Source: Paraphysomonas bandaiensis (Eukaryota; Chrysophyceae). From it: a DNA stretch of 64,000 bases. Shown one piece after another: positions 53,001 through 64,000 of the stretch; position 1 is the stretch's first letter; every line of letters begins with the position of its first letter. The translations under genes were made by a program, and so were the position numbers. The notes beneath the pieces are model-generated. The model was not told the origin of the DNA and did no database searches. It worked only from the letters and a program-made list of their open reading frames with translations. The DNA lies in assembly GCA_965644295.1 (NCBI GenBank), contig CBFFRP010000319.1, positions 115,610 to 179,609 of the forward strand. Reading direction: 5' to 3'.

Positions 53001-56000
53001 GCGATGGATGGTGTGATTATGAAGAAAAGAACACAGCAGAGTGTGATTGGGACGGAGGTGATTGTTGTGAAGAGACTTGTGTGTCTCGTGGTTATGAGTG
53101 CGGAAGTAATGGTTTTTTCCAATGCAAGGATCCTGCCGTAATTGGGTCAAGTAGCCCGACGATCGCTCCGTCTGATCAGCCCACAGCAGATCCAACGACT
53201 TCACAGCCTACTACTTCATATACCCCACCTCCAACCTGTAATATCGAGGCTATCGACTTGATTGGCGATGGATGGTGTGATTATGAAGAAAAGAATACAG
53301 CAGAGTGTGATTGGGACGGAGGTGATTGTTGTGAAGAGACTTGTGTGTCTCGTGGTTATGAGTGCGGAAGTAATGGTTTTTTCCAATGCAAGGATCCTGC
53401 CGTAATTGGGTCAAGTAGTCCGACGATCGCTCCATCAGACCGGCCTTCTGTACTGCCAACGACTTCACAGCCTACCACTCCATATACCCCACCTCCAACC
53501 TGTAATATCGAGGCTATTGACTTGATTGGCGATGGATGGTGTGATTATGAAGAAAAGAATACAGCAGAGTGTGATTGGGACGGAGGTGATTGTTGTGAAG
53601 AGACTTGTGTGTCTCGTGGTTATGAGTGCGGAAGTAATGGTTTTTTCCAATGCAAGGATCCTGCCGTAATTGGGTCAAGTAGTCCGACGATCGCACCATC
53701 AGGCCGGCCTACATTTGATCAATCAGTGAATCCAACTGTGATTCCTACACAGTCTCCCACATCACAACCAACTGATGTTCCATCATTGGAGCCCACGAAG
53801 AGTCCAACTTCAAGCCCAACGCAAGTTCCAACACGTACACCGTCGTTGTCACCAACGCACTTTCCAACTGGTGGTCCAACTGGGGCTCCTACGAATCATC
53901 CTACTATGTTTCCAACAGTGGGTCCAACAGTAGGTCCAACATCTGTACCTAGTTTTTCTCCTTCAGTTTTTCCTACGATGAATCCATCGGTAAATCCAAC
54001 TGTGATTCCTACACAGCCTCCCACATCACAACCAACTGATGTTCCATCATTGGAGCCCACGAAGAGTCCAACTTCAAGCCCAACGCAAGTTCCAACACAT
54101 GCACCGTCGTTGTCACCAACGCACTTTCCAACTGGTGGTCCAACTGGGGCTCCTACGAATCATCCTACTATGTTTCCAACAGTGGGTCCAACAGTGGGTC
54201 CAACATCTGTACCTAGTTTTTCTCCTTCAGTTTTTCCTACGATGAATCCATCGGTAAATCCAACTGTGATTCCTACACAGCCTCCCACATCACAACCAAC
54301 TGATGTTCCATCATTGGAGCCCACGAAGAGTCCAACTTCAAGCCCAACGCAAGTTCCAACACGTGCACCGTCGTTGTCACCAACGCACTTTCCAACTGGT
54401 GGTCCAACTGCCGAGCCCACATTTTCTCCGTCTTCTATCCCAAGTTATGGACCGACACATTCGTTCGCACCCTCTTTTTCGGTGTGTTTTGATGGAGTTG
54501 ACGATGAAATTATCGATGTTGTTGTTGATGGATCATTGAAAAACGATTGGTTGGAGATCGGATCTGTGGATGTGGATGACCAAGTGTGGGTGTCACTGAG
54601 TACAACATTGTCGTCATTTGATGACGCGAGTGTGTTTGTGAGTCTTCCTGACATACCCGGAGATACATCTGATGAGGGGTATCCCGCAATAGCTCGTGTT
54701 CGCAATGTGGAAGTGTTTTCTGGTCGGGTGTCATTTGAAGTGCGTTTGTATCAGGCAAATGATAGTTTCTGTTCGAAGGAGTGGACTGTACCGACGGTGA
54801 TATCTCCACCATTGCACTTGTCTTGGTTAGTTGCTGAGCACGGTGCTTATGAGCTGTCGGGTCATTACTTTTTTGTCGGTAGTGGTCCAATAACACGGCA
54901 GGATGGTGATGTAACGAATCGCGACAATTTTGTTCGGATCAATTATCCGAGTGGTTGCGAGTCACCGGATGCTTTGTGTGCATATGACATTGATGTTGAT
55001 GTGGGTGTGATACTTCAGCTTCAGACTGTAGTGTATGACCGTTTATTGATCCCTCGTGGATTTAACATCGCGAGGCGTTTTGGTAAGTATGTACTTCAGC
55101 CCCACGACTCTGCTGATCCAAGTTACTATGTGATGTTGGAGCCTGAGACACTTTCGTATATGACTTTTGAGTTTGGGTCATCAGTGACATGTGCGGAGGG
55201 GTGGACGTTTGAGACTCATCAATTCACAGGTGTAACTAATGACTTATTACATATTGATTTTGCCAATGAGTATGTTTCATCACCGGGCGTATTTGGCGTA
55301 GTTGGTTCCTCTACAAGTTTGACGGATGGTACTGGTTTGCGCGCTTTTTCTGTCACCAGTACTGGTGTGAATATAATAACTCAAGAAGACCAATGTTTGG
55401 ACGAGGAGACGATCCATGCAACTGGCGAGACAGTCTACGTCTTTGTAATTGGTAAGAGTAAAGAACCCTTAGAATGTGTATTGTGTCGAGGTTATGCTGG
55501 CACATTGACTTCGAGTCCAACACTTATCCCGTCGACATCCCCGGCTATCCCATCTTCCACACCAACGCGATATCCGACATCTGTACCTAGTTCTTCTCCT
55601 TCGGTTTTTCCTACGATGAATCCATCGGTAAATCCAACTGTGATTCCTACACAGCCTCCCACATCACAACCAACTGATGTTCCATCATTGGAGCCCACGA
55701 AGAGTCCAACTTCAAGCCCAACGCAAGTTCCAACACGTGCACCGTCGTTGTCACCAACGCACTTTCCAACTGGTGGTCCAACTGGGGCTCCTACGAATCA
55801 TCCTACTATTTTTCCAACAGAGGGTCCAACATCTGTACCTAGTTTTTCTCCTTCAGTTTTTCCTACGATGAATCCATCGGTAAATCCAACTGTGATTCCT
55901 ACACAGCCTCCCACATCACAACCAACTGATGTTCCATCATTGGAGCCTACGAAGAGTCCAACTTCAAGCCCAACGCAAGTTCCAACACGTGCACCGTCGT

Positions 56001-59000
56001 TGTCACCAACGCACTTTCCAACTGGTGGTCCAACTGGGGCTCCTACAAATCATCCTACCATGTTTCCAACAGTGGGTCCAACAGTAGGTCCAACATCTGT
56101 ACCTAGTTTTTCTCCTTCAGTTTTTCCTACGATGAATCCATCGGTAAATCCAACTGTGATTCCTACACAGCCTCCCACATCACATCCAACTGATGCTCCA
56201 TCATTGGAGCCCACGAAGAGTCCAACTTCAAGCCCAACGCAAGTTCCAACACATGCACCGTCGTTGTCACCTACGATGAATCCATCGGTGAATCCAACTG
56301 TGATTCCTACACAGTCTCCCACATCACAACCAACTGATGTTCCATCATTGGAGCCCACGAAGAGTCCAACTTCAAGCCCAACGCAAGTTCCAACACGTAC
56401 ACCGTCGTTGTCACCAACGCACTTTCCAACTGGTGGTCCAACTGGGGCTCCTACGAATCATCCTACTATGTTTCCAACAGTGGGTCCAACAGTGGGTCCA
56501 ACATCTGTACCTAGTTTTTCTCCTTCAGCTTTTCCTACGATGAATCCATCGGTGAATCCAACAGTGGAACCCATGCAGCCCATTTTGAGCCCAACCGTAT
56601 GTCCCACACAACTTCCTTCTGTACCTCCATCTGTGAAGCCTACAGTGACCCCAACTGTTATTCCATCCAGGTGTCCCACAGTTATGCCTACGAATATTCC
56701 TAGCGCTTTACCATCCGTCATTCCTACGGTGCTACCGACACTACCAGTTACTGATGCCTGTGATGACGGTGTGGATGAGGAAATAGTGGATGTAATATCT
56801 GATACAATGCTTTCATCTGAGTGGTTGGAGATCGGATCTGTGGATGTGGATGACCAAGTGTGGGTGTCACTGAGTACAACATTGTCGTCATTTGATGATG
56901 CGAGTGTGTTTGTGAGTCTTCCTGACATACCCGGAGATACATCTGATGAGGGGTATCCCGCAATAGCTCGTGTTCGCAATGTGGAAGTGTTTTCTGGTCG
57001 GGTGTCATTTGAAGTGCGTTTGTATCAGGCAAATGATAGTTTTTGTTCGAAGGAGTGGACTGTACCGACGGTGATATCTCCACCATTGCACTTGTCTTGG
57101 TTAGTTGCTGAGCACGGTGCTTATGAGCTGTCGGGTCATTACTTTTTTGTCGGTAGTGGTCCAATAACACGGCAGGATGGTGATGTAACGAATCGCGACA
57201 ATTTTGTTCGGATCAATTATCCGAGTGGTTGCGAGTCACCGGATGCTTTGTGTGCATATGACATTGATGTTGATGTGGGTGTGATACTTCAGCTTCAGAC
57301 TGTAGTGTATGACCGTTTATTGATCCCTCGTGGATTTAACATCGCGAGGCGTTTTGGTAAGTATGTACTTCAGCCCCACGACTCTGCTGATCCAAGTTAC
57401 TATGTGATGTTGGAGCCTGAGACACTTTCGTATATGACTTTTGAGTTTGGGTCATCAGTGACATGTGCGGAGGGGTGGACGTTTGAGACTCATCAATTCA
57501 CAGGTGTAACTAATGACTTATTACATATTGATTTTGCCAATGAGTATGTTTCATCACCGGGCGTATTTGGTACGGTGACTACGTCAACAAGTTTATCTGA
57601 TAGTACAGGTTTACGAGTATTTTCTGTGAGTACAACGGGGTTGAATATGATAACTCAAGAAGACCAATGTTTGGACGAGGAGACGATCCATGCAACTGGT
57701 GAGAGAGTATCGGTATTGGTAATTGGGAAGGGGACAGGACCCGCGACATGTGTATTATGTCATGGATATGTGGGAACCTTAACAGCCTACCCATCTCAAG
57801 CGCCATCTGTGACGCTGTCCCCAACATCTCTTCCTACAGTCTCTCTTACTCCTATTCCAACAGAGGTACCAACATCTGACCCAACCCTATCCCCGACTTC
57901 ACGTCCCACTCTCTCGCCTGCATCATCTCCAGTTGTATTGAGCCCAACACCTTCCCCAAGCAGGACTCCCACGTCGAGTCCGACGGCATGTCCCACACAG
58001 CTTCCTTCTGTATCTCCATCTGTGACACCTACAGTGACCCCAACTGTTATTCCATCCAGGTGTCCCACAGTTATGCCTACGAATATTCCTAGCGCTTTAC
58101 CATCCGTCATTCCTACGGTGCTACCGACACTACCAGTTACTGATGCCTGTGATGACGGTGTGGATGAGGAAATAGTGGATGTAATATCTGATACAATGCT
58201 TTCATCTGAGTGGTTGGAGATCGGATCTGTGGATGTGGATGACCAAGTGTGGGTGTCACTGAGTACAACATTGTCGTCATTTGATGATGCGAGTGTGTTT
58301 GTGAGTCTTCCTGACATACCCGGAGATACATCTGATGAGGGGTATCCCGCAATAGCTCGTGTTCGCAATGTGGAAGTGTTTTCTGGTCGGGTGTCATTTG
58401 AAGTGCGTTTGTATCAGGCAAATGATAGTTTTTGTTCGAAGGAGTGGACTGTACCGACGGTGATATCTCCACCATTGCACTTGTCTTGGTTAGTTGCTGA
58501 GCACGGTGCTTATGAGCTGTCGGGTCATTACTTTTTTGTCGGTAGTGGTCCAATAACACGGCAGGATGGTGATGTAACGAATCGCGACAATTTTGTTCGG
58601 ATCAATTATCCGAGTGGTTGCGAGTCACCGGATGCTTTGTGTGCATATGACATTGATGTTGATGTGGGTGTGATACTTCAGCTTCAGACTGTAGTGTATG
58701 ACCGTTTATTGATCCCTCGTGGATTTAACATCGCGAGGCGTTTTGGTAAGTATGTACTTCAGCCCCACGACTCTGCTGATCCAAGTTACTATGTGATGTT
58801 GGAGCCTGAGACACTTTCGTATATGACTTTTGAGTTTGGGTCATCAGTGACATGTGCGGAGGGGTGGACGTTTGAGACTCATCAATTCGCAGGTGTAACT
58901 AATGACTTATTACATATTGATTTTGCCAATGAGTATGTTTCATCACCGGGCGTATTTGGTACGGTGACTACGTCAACAAGTTTATCTGATAGTACAGGTT

Positions 59001-62000
59001 TACGAGTATTTTCTGTGAGTACAACGGGGTTGAATATGATAACTCAAGAAGACCAATGTTTGGACGAGGAGACGATCCATGCAACTGGTGAGAGAGTATC
59101 GGTATTGGTAATTGGGAAGGGGACAGGACCCGCGACATGTGTATTATGTCATGGATATGTGGGAACCTTAACAGCCTACCCATCTCAAGCGCCATCTGTG
59201 ACGCTGTCCCCAACATCTCTTCCTACAGTCTCTCTTACTCCTATTCCAACAGAGGTACCAACATCTGACCCAACCCTATCCCCGACTTCACGTCCCACTC
59301 TCTCGCCTGCATCATCTCCAGTTGTATTGAGCCCAACACCTTCCCCAAGCAGGACTCCCACGTCGAGTCCGACGGCATGTCCCACACAGCTTCCTTCTGT
59401 ATCTCCATCTGTGACACCTACAGTGACCCCAACTGTTATTCCATCCAGGTGTCCCACAGTTATGCCTACGAATATTCCTAGCGCTTTACCATCCGTCATT
59501 CCTACGGTGCTACCGACACTACCAGTTACTGATGCCTGTGATGACGGTGTGGATGAGGAAATAGTGGATGTAATATCTGATACAATGCTTTCATCTGAAT
59601 GGTTGGAGATCGGATCTGTGGATGTGGATGACCAAGTGTGGGTGTCACTGAGTACAACATTGTCGTCATTTGATGACGCGAGTGTGTTTGTGAGTCTTCC
59701 TGACATACCCGGAGATACATCTGATGAGGGGTATCCCGCAATAGCTCGTGTTCGCAATGTGGAAGTGTTTTCTGGTCGGGTGTCATTTGAAGTGCGTTTG
59801 TATCAGGCAAATGATAGTTTCTGTTCGAAGGAGTGGACTGTACCGACGGTGATATCTCCACCATTGCACTTGTCTTGGTTAGTTGCTGAGCATGGTGCTT
59901 ATGAGCTGTCGGGTCATTACTTTTTTGTCGGTAGTGGTCCAATAACACGGCAGGATGGTGATGTAACGAATCGCGACAATTTTGTTCGGATCAATTATCC
60001 GAGTGGTTGCGAGTCACCGGATGCTTTGTGTGCATATGACATTGATGTTGATGTGGGTGTGATACTTCAGCTTCAGACTGTAGTGTATGACCGTTTATTG
60101 ATCCCTCGTGGATTTAACATCGCGAGGCGTTTTGGTAAGTATGTACTTCAGCCCCACGACTCTGCTGATCCAAGTTACTATGTGATGTTGGAGCCTGAGA
60201 CACTTTCGTATATGACTTTTGAGTTTGGGTCATCAGTGACATGTGCGGAGGGGTGGACGTTTGAGACTCATCAATTCGCAGGTGTAACTAATGACTTATT
60301 ACATATTGATTTTGCCAATGAGTATGTTTCATCACCGGGCGTATTTGGTACGGTGACTACGTCAACAAGTTTATCTGATAGTACAGGTTTACGAGTATTT
60401 TCTGTGAGTACAACGGGGTTGAATATGATAACTCAAGAAGACCAATGTTTGGACGAGGAGACGATCCATGCAACTGGTGAGAGAGTATCGGTATTGGTAA
60501 TTGGGAAGGGCACAGGACCCGCGACATGTGTATTATGTCATGGATATGTGGGAACCTTAACAGCCTACCCATCTCAAGCGCCATCTGTGACGCTGTCCCC
60601 AACATCTCTTCCTACAGTCTCTCTTACTCCTATTCCAACAGAGGTACCAACATCTGACCCAACCCTATCCCCGACTTCACGTCCCACTCTCTCGCCTGCA
60701 TCATCTCCAGTTGTATTGAGCCCAACACCTTCCCCAAGCAGGACTCCCACGTCGAGTCCGACGGCATGTCCCACACAGCTTCCTTCTGTACCTCCATCTG
60801 TGAAGCCTACAGTGACCCCAACTGTTATTCCATCCAGGTGTCCCACAGTTATGCCTACGAATATTCCTAGCGCTTTACCATCCGTCATTCCTACGGTGCT
60901 ACCGACACTACCAGTTACTGATGCCTGTGATGACGGTGTGGATGAGGAAATAGTGGATGTAATATCTGATACAATGCTTTCATCTGAATGGTTGGAGATC
61001 GGATCTGTGGATGTGGATGACCAAGTGTGGGTGTCACTGAGTACAACATTGTCGTCATTTGATGACGCGAGTGTGTTTGTGAGTCTTCCTGACATACCCG
61101 GAGATACATCTGATGAGGGATATCCTGCAATAGCTCGTGTTCGCAATGTGGAAGTGTTTTCTGGTCGGGTGTCATTTGAAGTGCGTTTGTATCAGGCAAA
61201 TGACAGTTTCTGTTCGAAGGAGTGGACTGTACCGACGGTGATATCTCCACCATTGCACTTGTCTTGGTTAGTTGCTGAGCATGGTGCTTATGAGCTGTCG
61301 GGTCATTACTTTTTTGTCGGTAGTGGTCCAATAACACGGCAGGATGGTGATGTAACGAATCGCGACAATTTTGTTCGGATCAATTATCCGAGTGGTTGCG
61401 AGTCACCGGATGCTTTGTGTGCATATGACATTGATGTTGATGTGGGTGTGATACTTCAGCTTCAGACTGTAGTGTATGACCGTTTATTGATCCCTCGTGG
61501 ATTTAACATCGCGAGGCGTTTTGGTAAGTATGTACTTCAGCCCCACGACTCTGCTGATCCAAGTTACTATGTGATGTTGGAGCCTGAGACACTTTCGTAT
61601 ATGACTTTTGAGTTTGGGTCATCAGTGACATGTGCGGAGGGGTGGACGTTTGAGACTCATCAATTCACAGGTGTAACTAATGACTTATTACATATTGATT
61701 TTGCCAATGAGTATGTTTCATCACCGGGCGTATTTGGTACGGTGACTACGTCAACAAGTTTATCTGATAGTACAGGTTTACGAGTATTTTCTGTGAGTAC
61801 AACGGGGTTGAATATGATAACTCAAGAAGACCAATGTTTGGACGAGGAGACGATCCATGCAACTGGTGAGAGAGTATCGGTATTGGTAATTGGGAAGGGC
61901 ACAGGACCCGCGACATGTGTATTATGTCATGGATATGTGGGAACCTTAACAGCCTACCCATCTCAAGCGCCATCTGTGACGCTGTCCCCAACATCTCTTC

Positions 62001-63649
62001 CTACAGTCTCTCTTACTCCTATTCCAACAGAGGTACCAACATCTGACCCAACCCTATCCCCGACTTCACGTCCCACTCTCTCGCCTGCATCATCTCCAGT
62101 TGTATTGAGCCCAACAGCTTCCCCAAGCAGGACTCCCACGTCGAGTCCGACGGCATGTCCCACACAGCTTCCTTCTGTACCTCCATCTGTGACACCTACA
62201 GTGACCCCAACTGTTATTCCATCCAGGTGTCCCACAGTTATGCCTACGAATATTCCTAGCGCTTTACCATCCGTCATTCCTACGGTGCTACCGACACTAC
62301 CAGTTACTGATGCCTGTGATGACGGTGTGGATGAGGAAATAGTGGATGTAATATCTGATACAATGCTTTCATCTGAATGGTTGGAGATCGGATCTGTGGA
62401 TGTGGATGACCAAGTGTGGGTGTCACTGAGTACAACATTGTCGTCATTTGATGACGCGAGTGTGTTTGTGAGTCTTCCTGACATACCCGGAGATACATCT
62501 GATGAGGGGTATCCCGCAATAGCTCGTGTTCGCAATGTGGAAGTGTTTTCTGGTCGGGTGTCATTTGAAGTGCGTTTGTATCAGGCAAATGATAGTTTCT
62601 GTTCGAAGGAGTGGACTGTACCGACGGTGATATCTCCACCATTGCACTTGTCTTGGTTAGTTGCTGAGCACGGTGCTTATGAGCTGTCGGGTCATTACTT
62701 TTTTGTCGGTAGTGGTCCAATAACACGGCAGGATGGTGATGTAACGAATCGCGACAATTTTGTTCGGATCAATTATCCGAGTGGTTGCGAGTCACCGGAT
62801 GCTTTGTGTGCATATGACATTGATGTTGATGTGGGTGTGATACTTCAGCTTCAGACTGTAGTGTATGACCGTTTATTGATCCCTCGTGGATTTAACATCG
62901 CGAGGCGTTTTGGTAAGTATGTACTTCAGCCCCACGACTCTGCTGATCCAAGTTACTATGTGATGTTGGAGCCTGAGACACTTTCGTATATGACTTTTGA
63001 GTTTGGGTCATCAGTGACATGTGCGGAGGGGTGGACGTTTGAGACTCATCAATTCACAGGTGTAACTAATGACTTATTACATATTGATTTTGCCAATGAG
63101 TATGTTTCATCACCGGGCGTATTTGGTACGGTGACTACGTCAACAAGTTTATCTGATAGTACAGGTTTACGAGTATTTTCTGTGAGTACAACGGGGTTGA
63201 ATATGATAACTCAAGAAGACCAATGTTTGGACGAGGAGACGATCCATGCAACTGGTGAGAGAGTATCGGTATTGGTAATTGGGAAGGGGACAGGACCCGC
63301 GACATGTGTATTATGTCATGGATATGTGGGAACCTTAACAGCCTACCCATCTCAAGCGCCATCTGTGACGCTGTCCCCAACATCTCTTCCTACAGTCTCT
63401 CTTACTCCTATTCCAACAGAGGTACCAACATCTGACCCAACCCTATCCCCGACTTCACGTCCCACTCTCTCGCCTGCATCATCTCCAGTTGTATTGAGCC
63501 CAACACCTTCCCCAAGCAGGACTCCCACGTCGAGTCCGACGGCATGTCCCACACAGCTTCCTTCTGTATCTCCATCTGTGACACCTACAGTGACCCCAAC
63601 TGTTATTCCATCCAGGTGTCCCACAGTTATGCCTACAGAATATTCCTAG
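50021..63649 (+). CDS. Giant secreted subtilisin-like protease (S8, KP-43-like) with LNR modules, PT linkers and repeated globular domains
   Basis: Exons 50021-51053 and 51114-63649 (60-bp intron) encode 4522 residues up to a stop caused by a one-base insertion; the repeats continue past it in another frame. Signal peptide MTPLMLTLLLLLCCIAIRG; a pro-region of about 320 residues with no recognised inhibitor domain; then the catalytic domain with D345 (DTG, its codon split by the intron), H396 (HGTHVCGT), oxyanion N494 (AAGN) and S575 (SGTSMATP), all intact. A jelly-roll segment with VTIVWMDPTN and LLHDIDLHVLDPLG matches the C-terminal barrel of KP-43-type subtilases. Then follow five LNR modules, PT linkers and copies of the 340-residue domain. 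It should be a secreted endopeptidase held or targeted by its long stalk. Substrate is unknown; the head-to-head paralogue is one candidate partner. Confidence 0.88.
52425..53695 (+). repeat. Five tandem LNR modules in the subtilase gene
   Basis: Same module as in the minus-strand gene. The spacers run in the same order as there (EIQPTADPT, then DQPTADPT, then DRPSVLPTT, then GRPT), so the blocks are collinear duplicates. One copy of the DQPTADPT type is extra here. The first module has GFNQCKD instead of GFFQCKD. Confidence 0.85.
53700..56760 (+). repeat. PT linker arrays (264-bp units) around the first globular domain
   Basis: Units of about 88 residues (NPSVNPTVIPTQPPTSQPT, DVPSLEPTKSPTSSPTQVPT, FPTGGPTGAPTNHPTMFPT) occur before (53.7-54.4 kb) and after (55.6-56.6 kb) the first domain at 54.48-55.50 kb. 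Some units are truncated. This PT family differs in text from the 76-residue unit of the minus gene, so the linkers expanded independently. Confidence 0.8.
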
Positions 63650-64000
63650 CGCTTTACCATCCGTCATTCCTACGGTGCTACCGACACTACCAGTTACTGA
63701 TGCCTGTGATGACGGTGTGGATGAGGAAATAGTGGATGTAATATCTGATACAATGCTTTCATCTGAATGGTTGGAGATCGGATCTGTGGATGTGGATGAC
63801 CAAGTGTGGGTGTCACTGAGTACAACATTGTCGTCATTTGATGACGCGAGTGTGTTTGTGAGTCTTCCTGACATACCCGGAGATACATCTGATGAGGGGT
63901 ATCCCGCAATAGCTCGTGTTCGCAATGTGGAAGTGTTTTCTGGTCGGGTGTCATTTGAAGTGCGTTTGTATCAGGCAAATGATAGTTTCTGTTCGAAGGA
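56750..64000 (+). repeat. Array of globular-domain units on a 1389-bp period, running off the window
   Basis: Domain copies at about 56.75-57.78, 58.14-59.17, 59.53-60.56, 60.92-61.95, 62.30-63.34 and 63.69-64.00 (cut) kb, plus the separate first copy at 54.48 kb. Spacing is 1389 bp, the same as in the minus gene, and DNA is nearly identical both within and between the two genes. Confidence 0.88.
63639..64000 (+). pseudogene. Out-of-frame continuation of the subtilase repeat region, 3' partial
   Basis: After an extra A at 63637 (CCTACAGAATATT where other units have CCTACGAATATT), the repeat coding continues in the next frame from 63639. It reads NIPSALPSVIPTVLPTLPV and then the seventh globular domain, open to the window end. 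Either the gene is truly truncated and this is relic sequence, or the insertion is a sequencing or assembly error and the protein goes on. Confidence 0.7.

Noticed and set aside
55084-55101. GTAAGTATGTACTTCAG in every globular-domain copy, looking like a perfect donor and acceptor
   Set aside because: Only 17 nt from donor to acceptor, too short for an intron, and its length would break the frame; it encodes GKYVLQP in the domain.
52400-63978. Minus-strand ORFs of 60-190 codons inside the subtilase gene
   Set aside because: Same explanation: antisense shadows of LNR, PT and globular-domain repeats.

Overview
The window looks like nuclear DNA of a protist, most likely a stramenopile. The genes carry short GT-AG introns (about 50-260 bp), intergenic DNA is AT-rich, and the proteome is typical of such protists. 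It includes an EF-hand protein kinase, a CHASE-like hybrid histidine kinase, an ankyrin/DHYC palmitoyltransferase, a golgin, and very long secreted proteins made of PSxxPT linkers and Lin-12/Notch-like (LNR) cysteine modules. The lineage is an inference from architecture; no rRNA or organelle marker is present.

Left part (1-32,270), ordinary genes in order: the 3' part of a GMAP-210/Rud3-type golgin (+); a glutaredoxin/GST-fold protein like membrane-associated prostaglandin E synthase 2 (-); a divergent pair of unrecognised coiled-coil proteins that both end in a small-residue-rich hydrophobic segment (7153 -, 8377 +); a small nuclear-looking protein with a helix-hairpin-helix-like GVGPATAS motif (-); an unrecognised two-exon protein (-); a type I single-pass membrane protein (-); a tRNA-Ile(AAT) (-); a 14-exon membrane-anchored calcium-dependent protein kinase (+); the palmitoyltransferase (-); and the hybrid histidine kinase (-). 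Exon joins were worked out by hand from splice sites and frame. Mobile DNA in this part is of hAT type: an 805-bp element with terminal inverted repeats and a perfect 8-bp target duplication (22595-23399), a decayed hAT transposase 3' end (about 31.2-31.7 kb), and a lone hAT-like terminus near 26.85 kb.

Right part (32,270-64,000): two giant secreted-protein genes lie head to head, 561 bp apart. The minus-strand gene (one 17.2-kb open frame, 5729 aa) has a signal peptide, seven LNR modules, about 30 copies of a 76-aa Pro/Ser/Thr unit and six copies of a roughly 340-residue globular domain. The plus-strand gene (over 13.6 kb, running off the window) has a signal peptide, a long pro-region, a complete subtilisin-type (S8, KP-43-like) catalytic domain, five LNR modules, PT linkers and at least seven copies of the same globular domain. 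Shared modules are nearly identical between the two genes, and even the LNR spacer variants run in the same order, so they are an inverted duplication kept alike by recent exchange. The minus gene lacks the protease and stops abruptly inside a repeat unit. The plus gene carries a one-base insertion in its last repeat that breaks the frame. This locus, an LNR/lectin-like repeat subtilase facing a protease-less repeat paralogue, is the best candidate here for an undescribed system, plausibly cell-surface or wall recognition or adhesion. That function is an inference.
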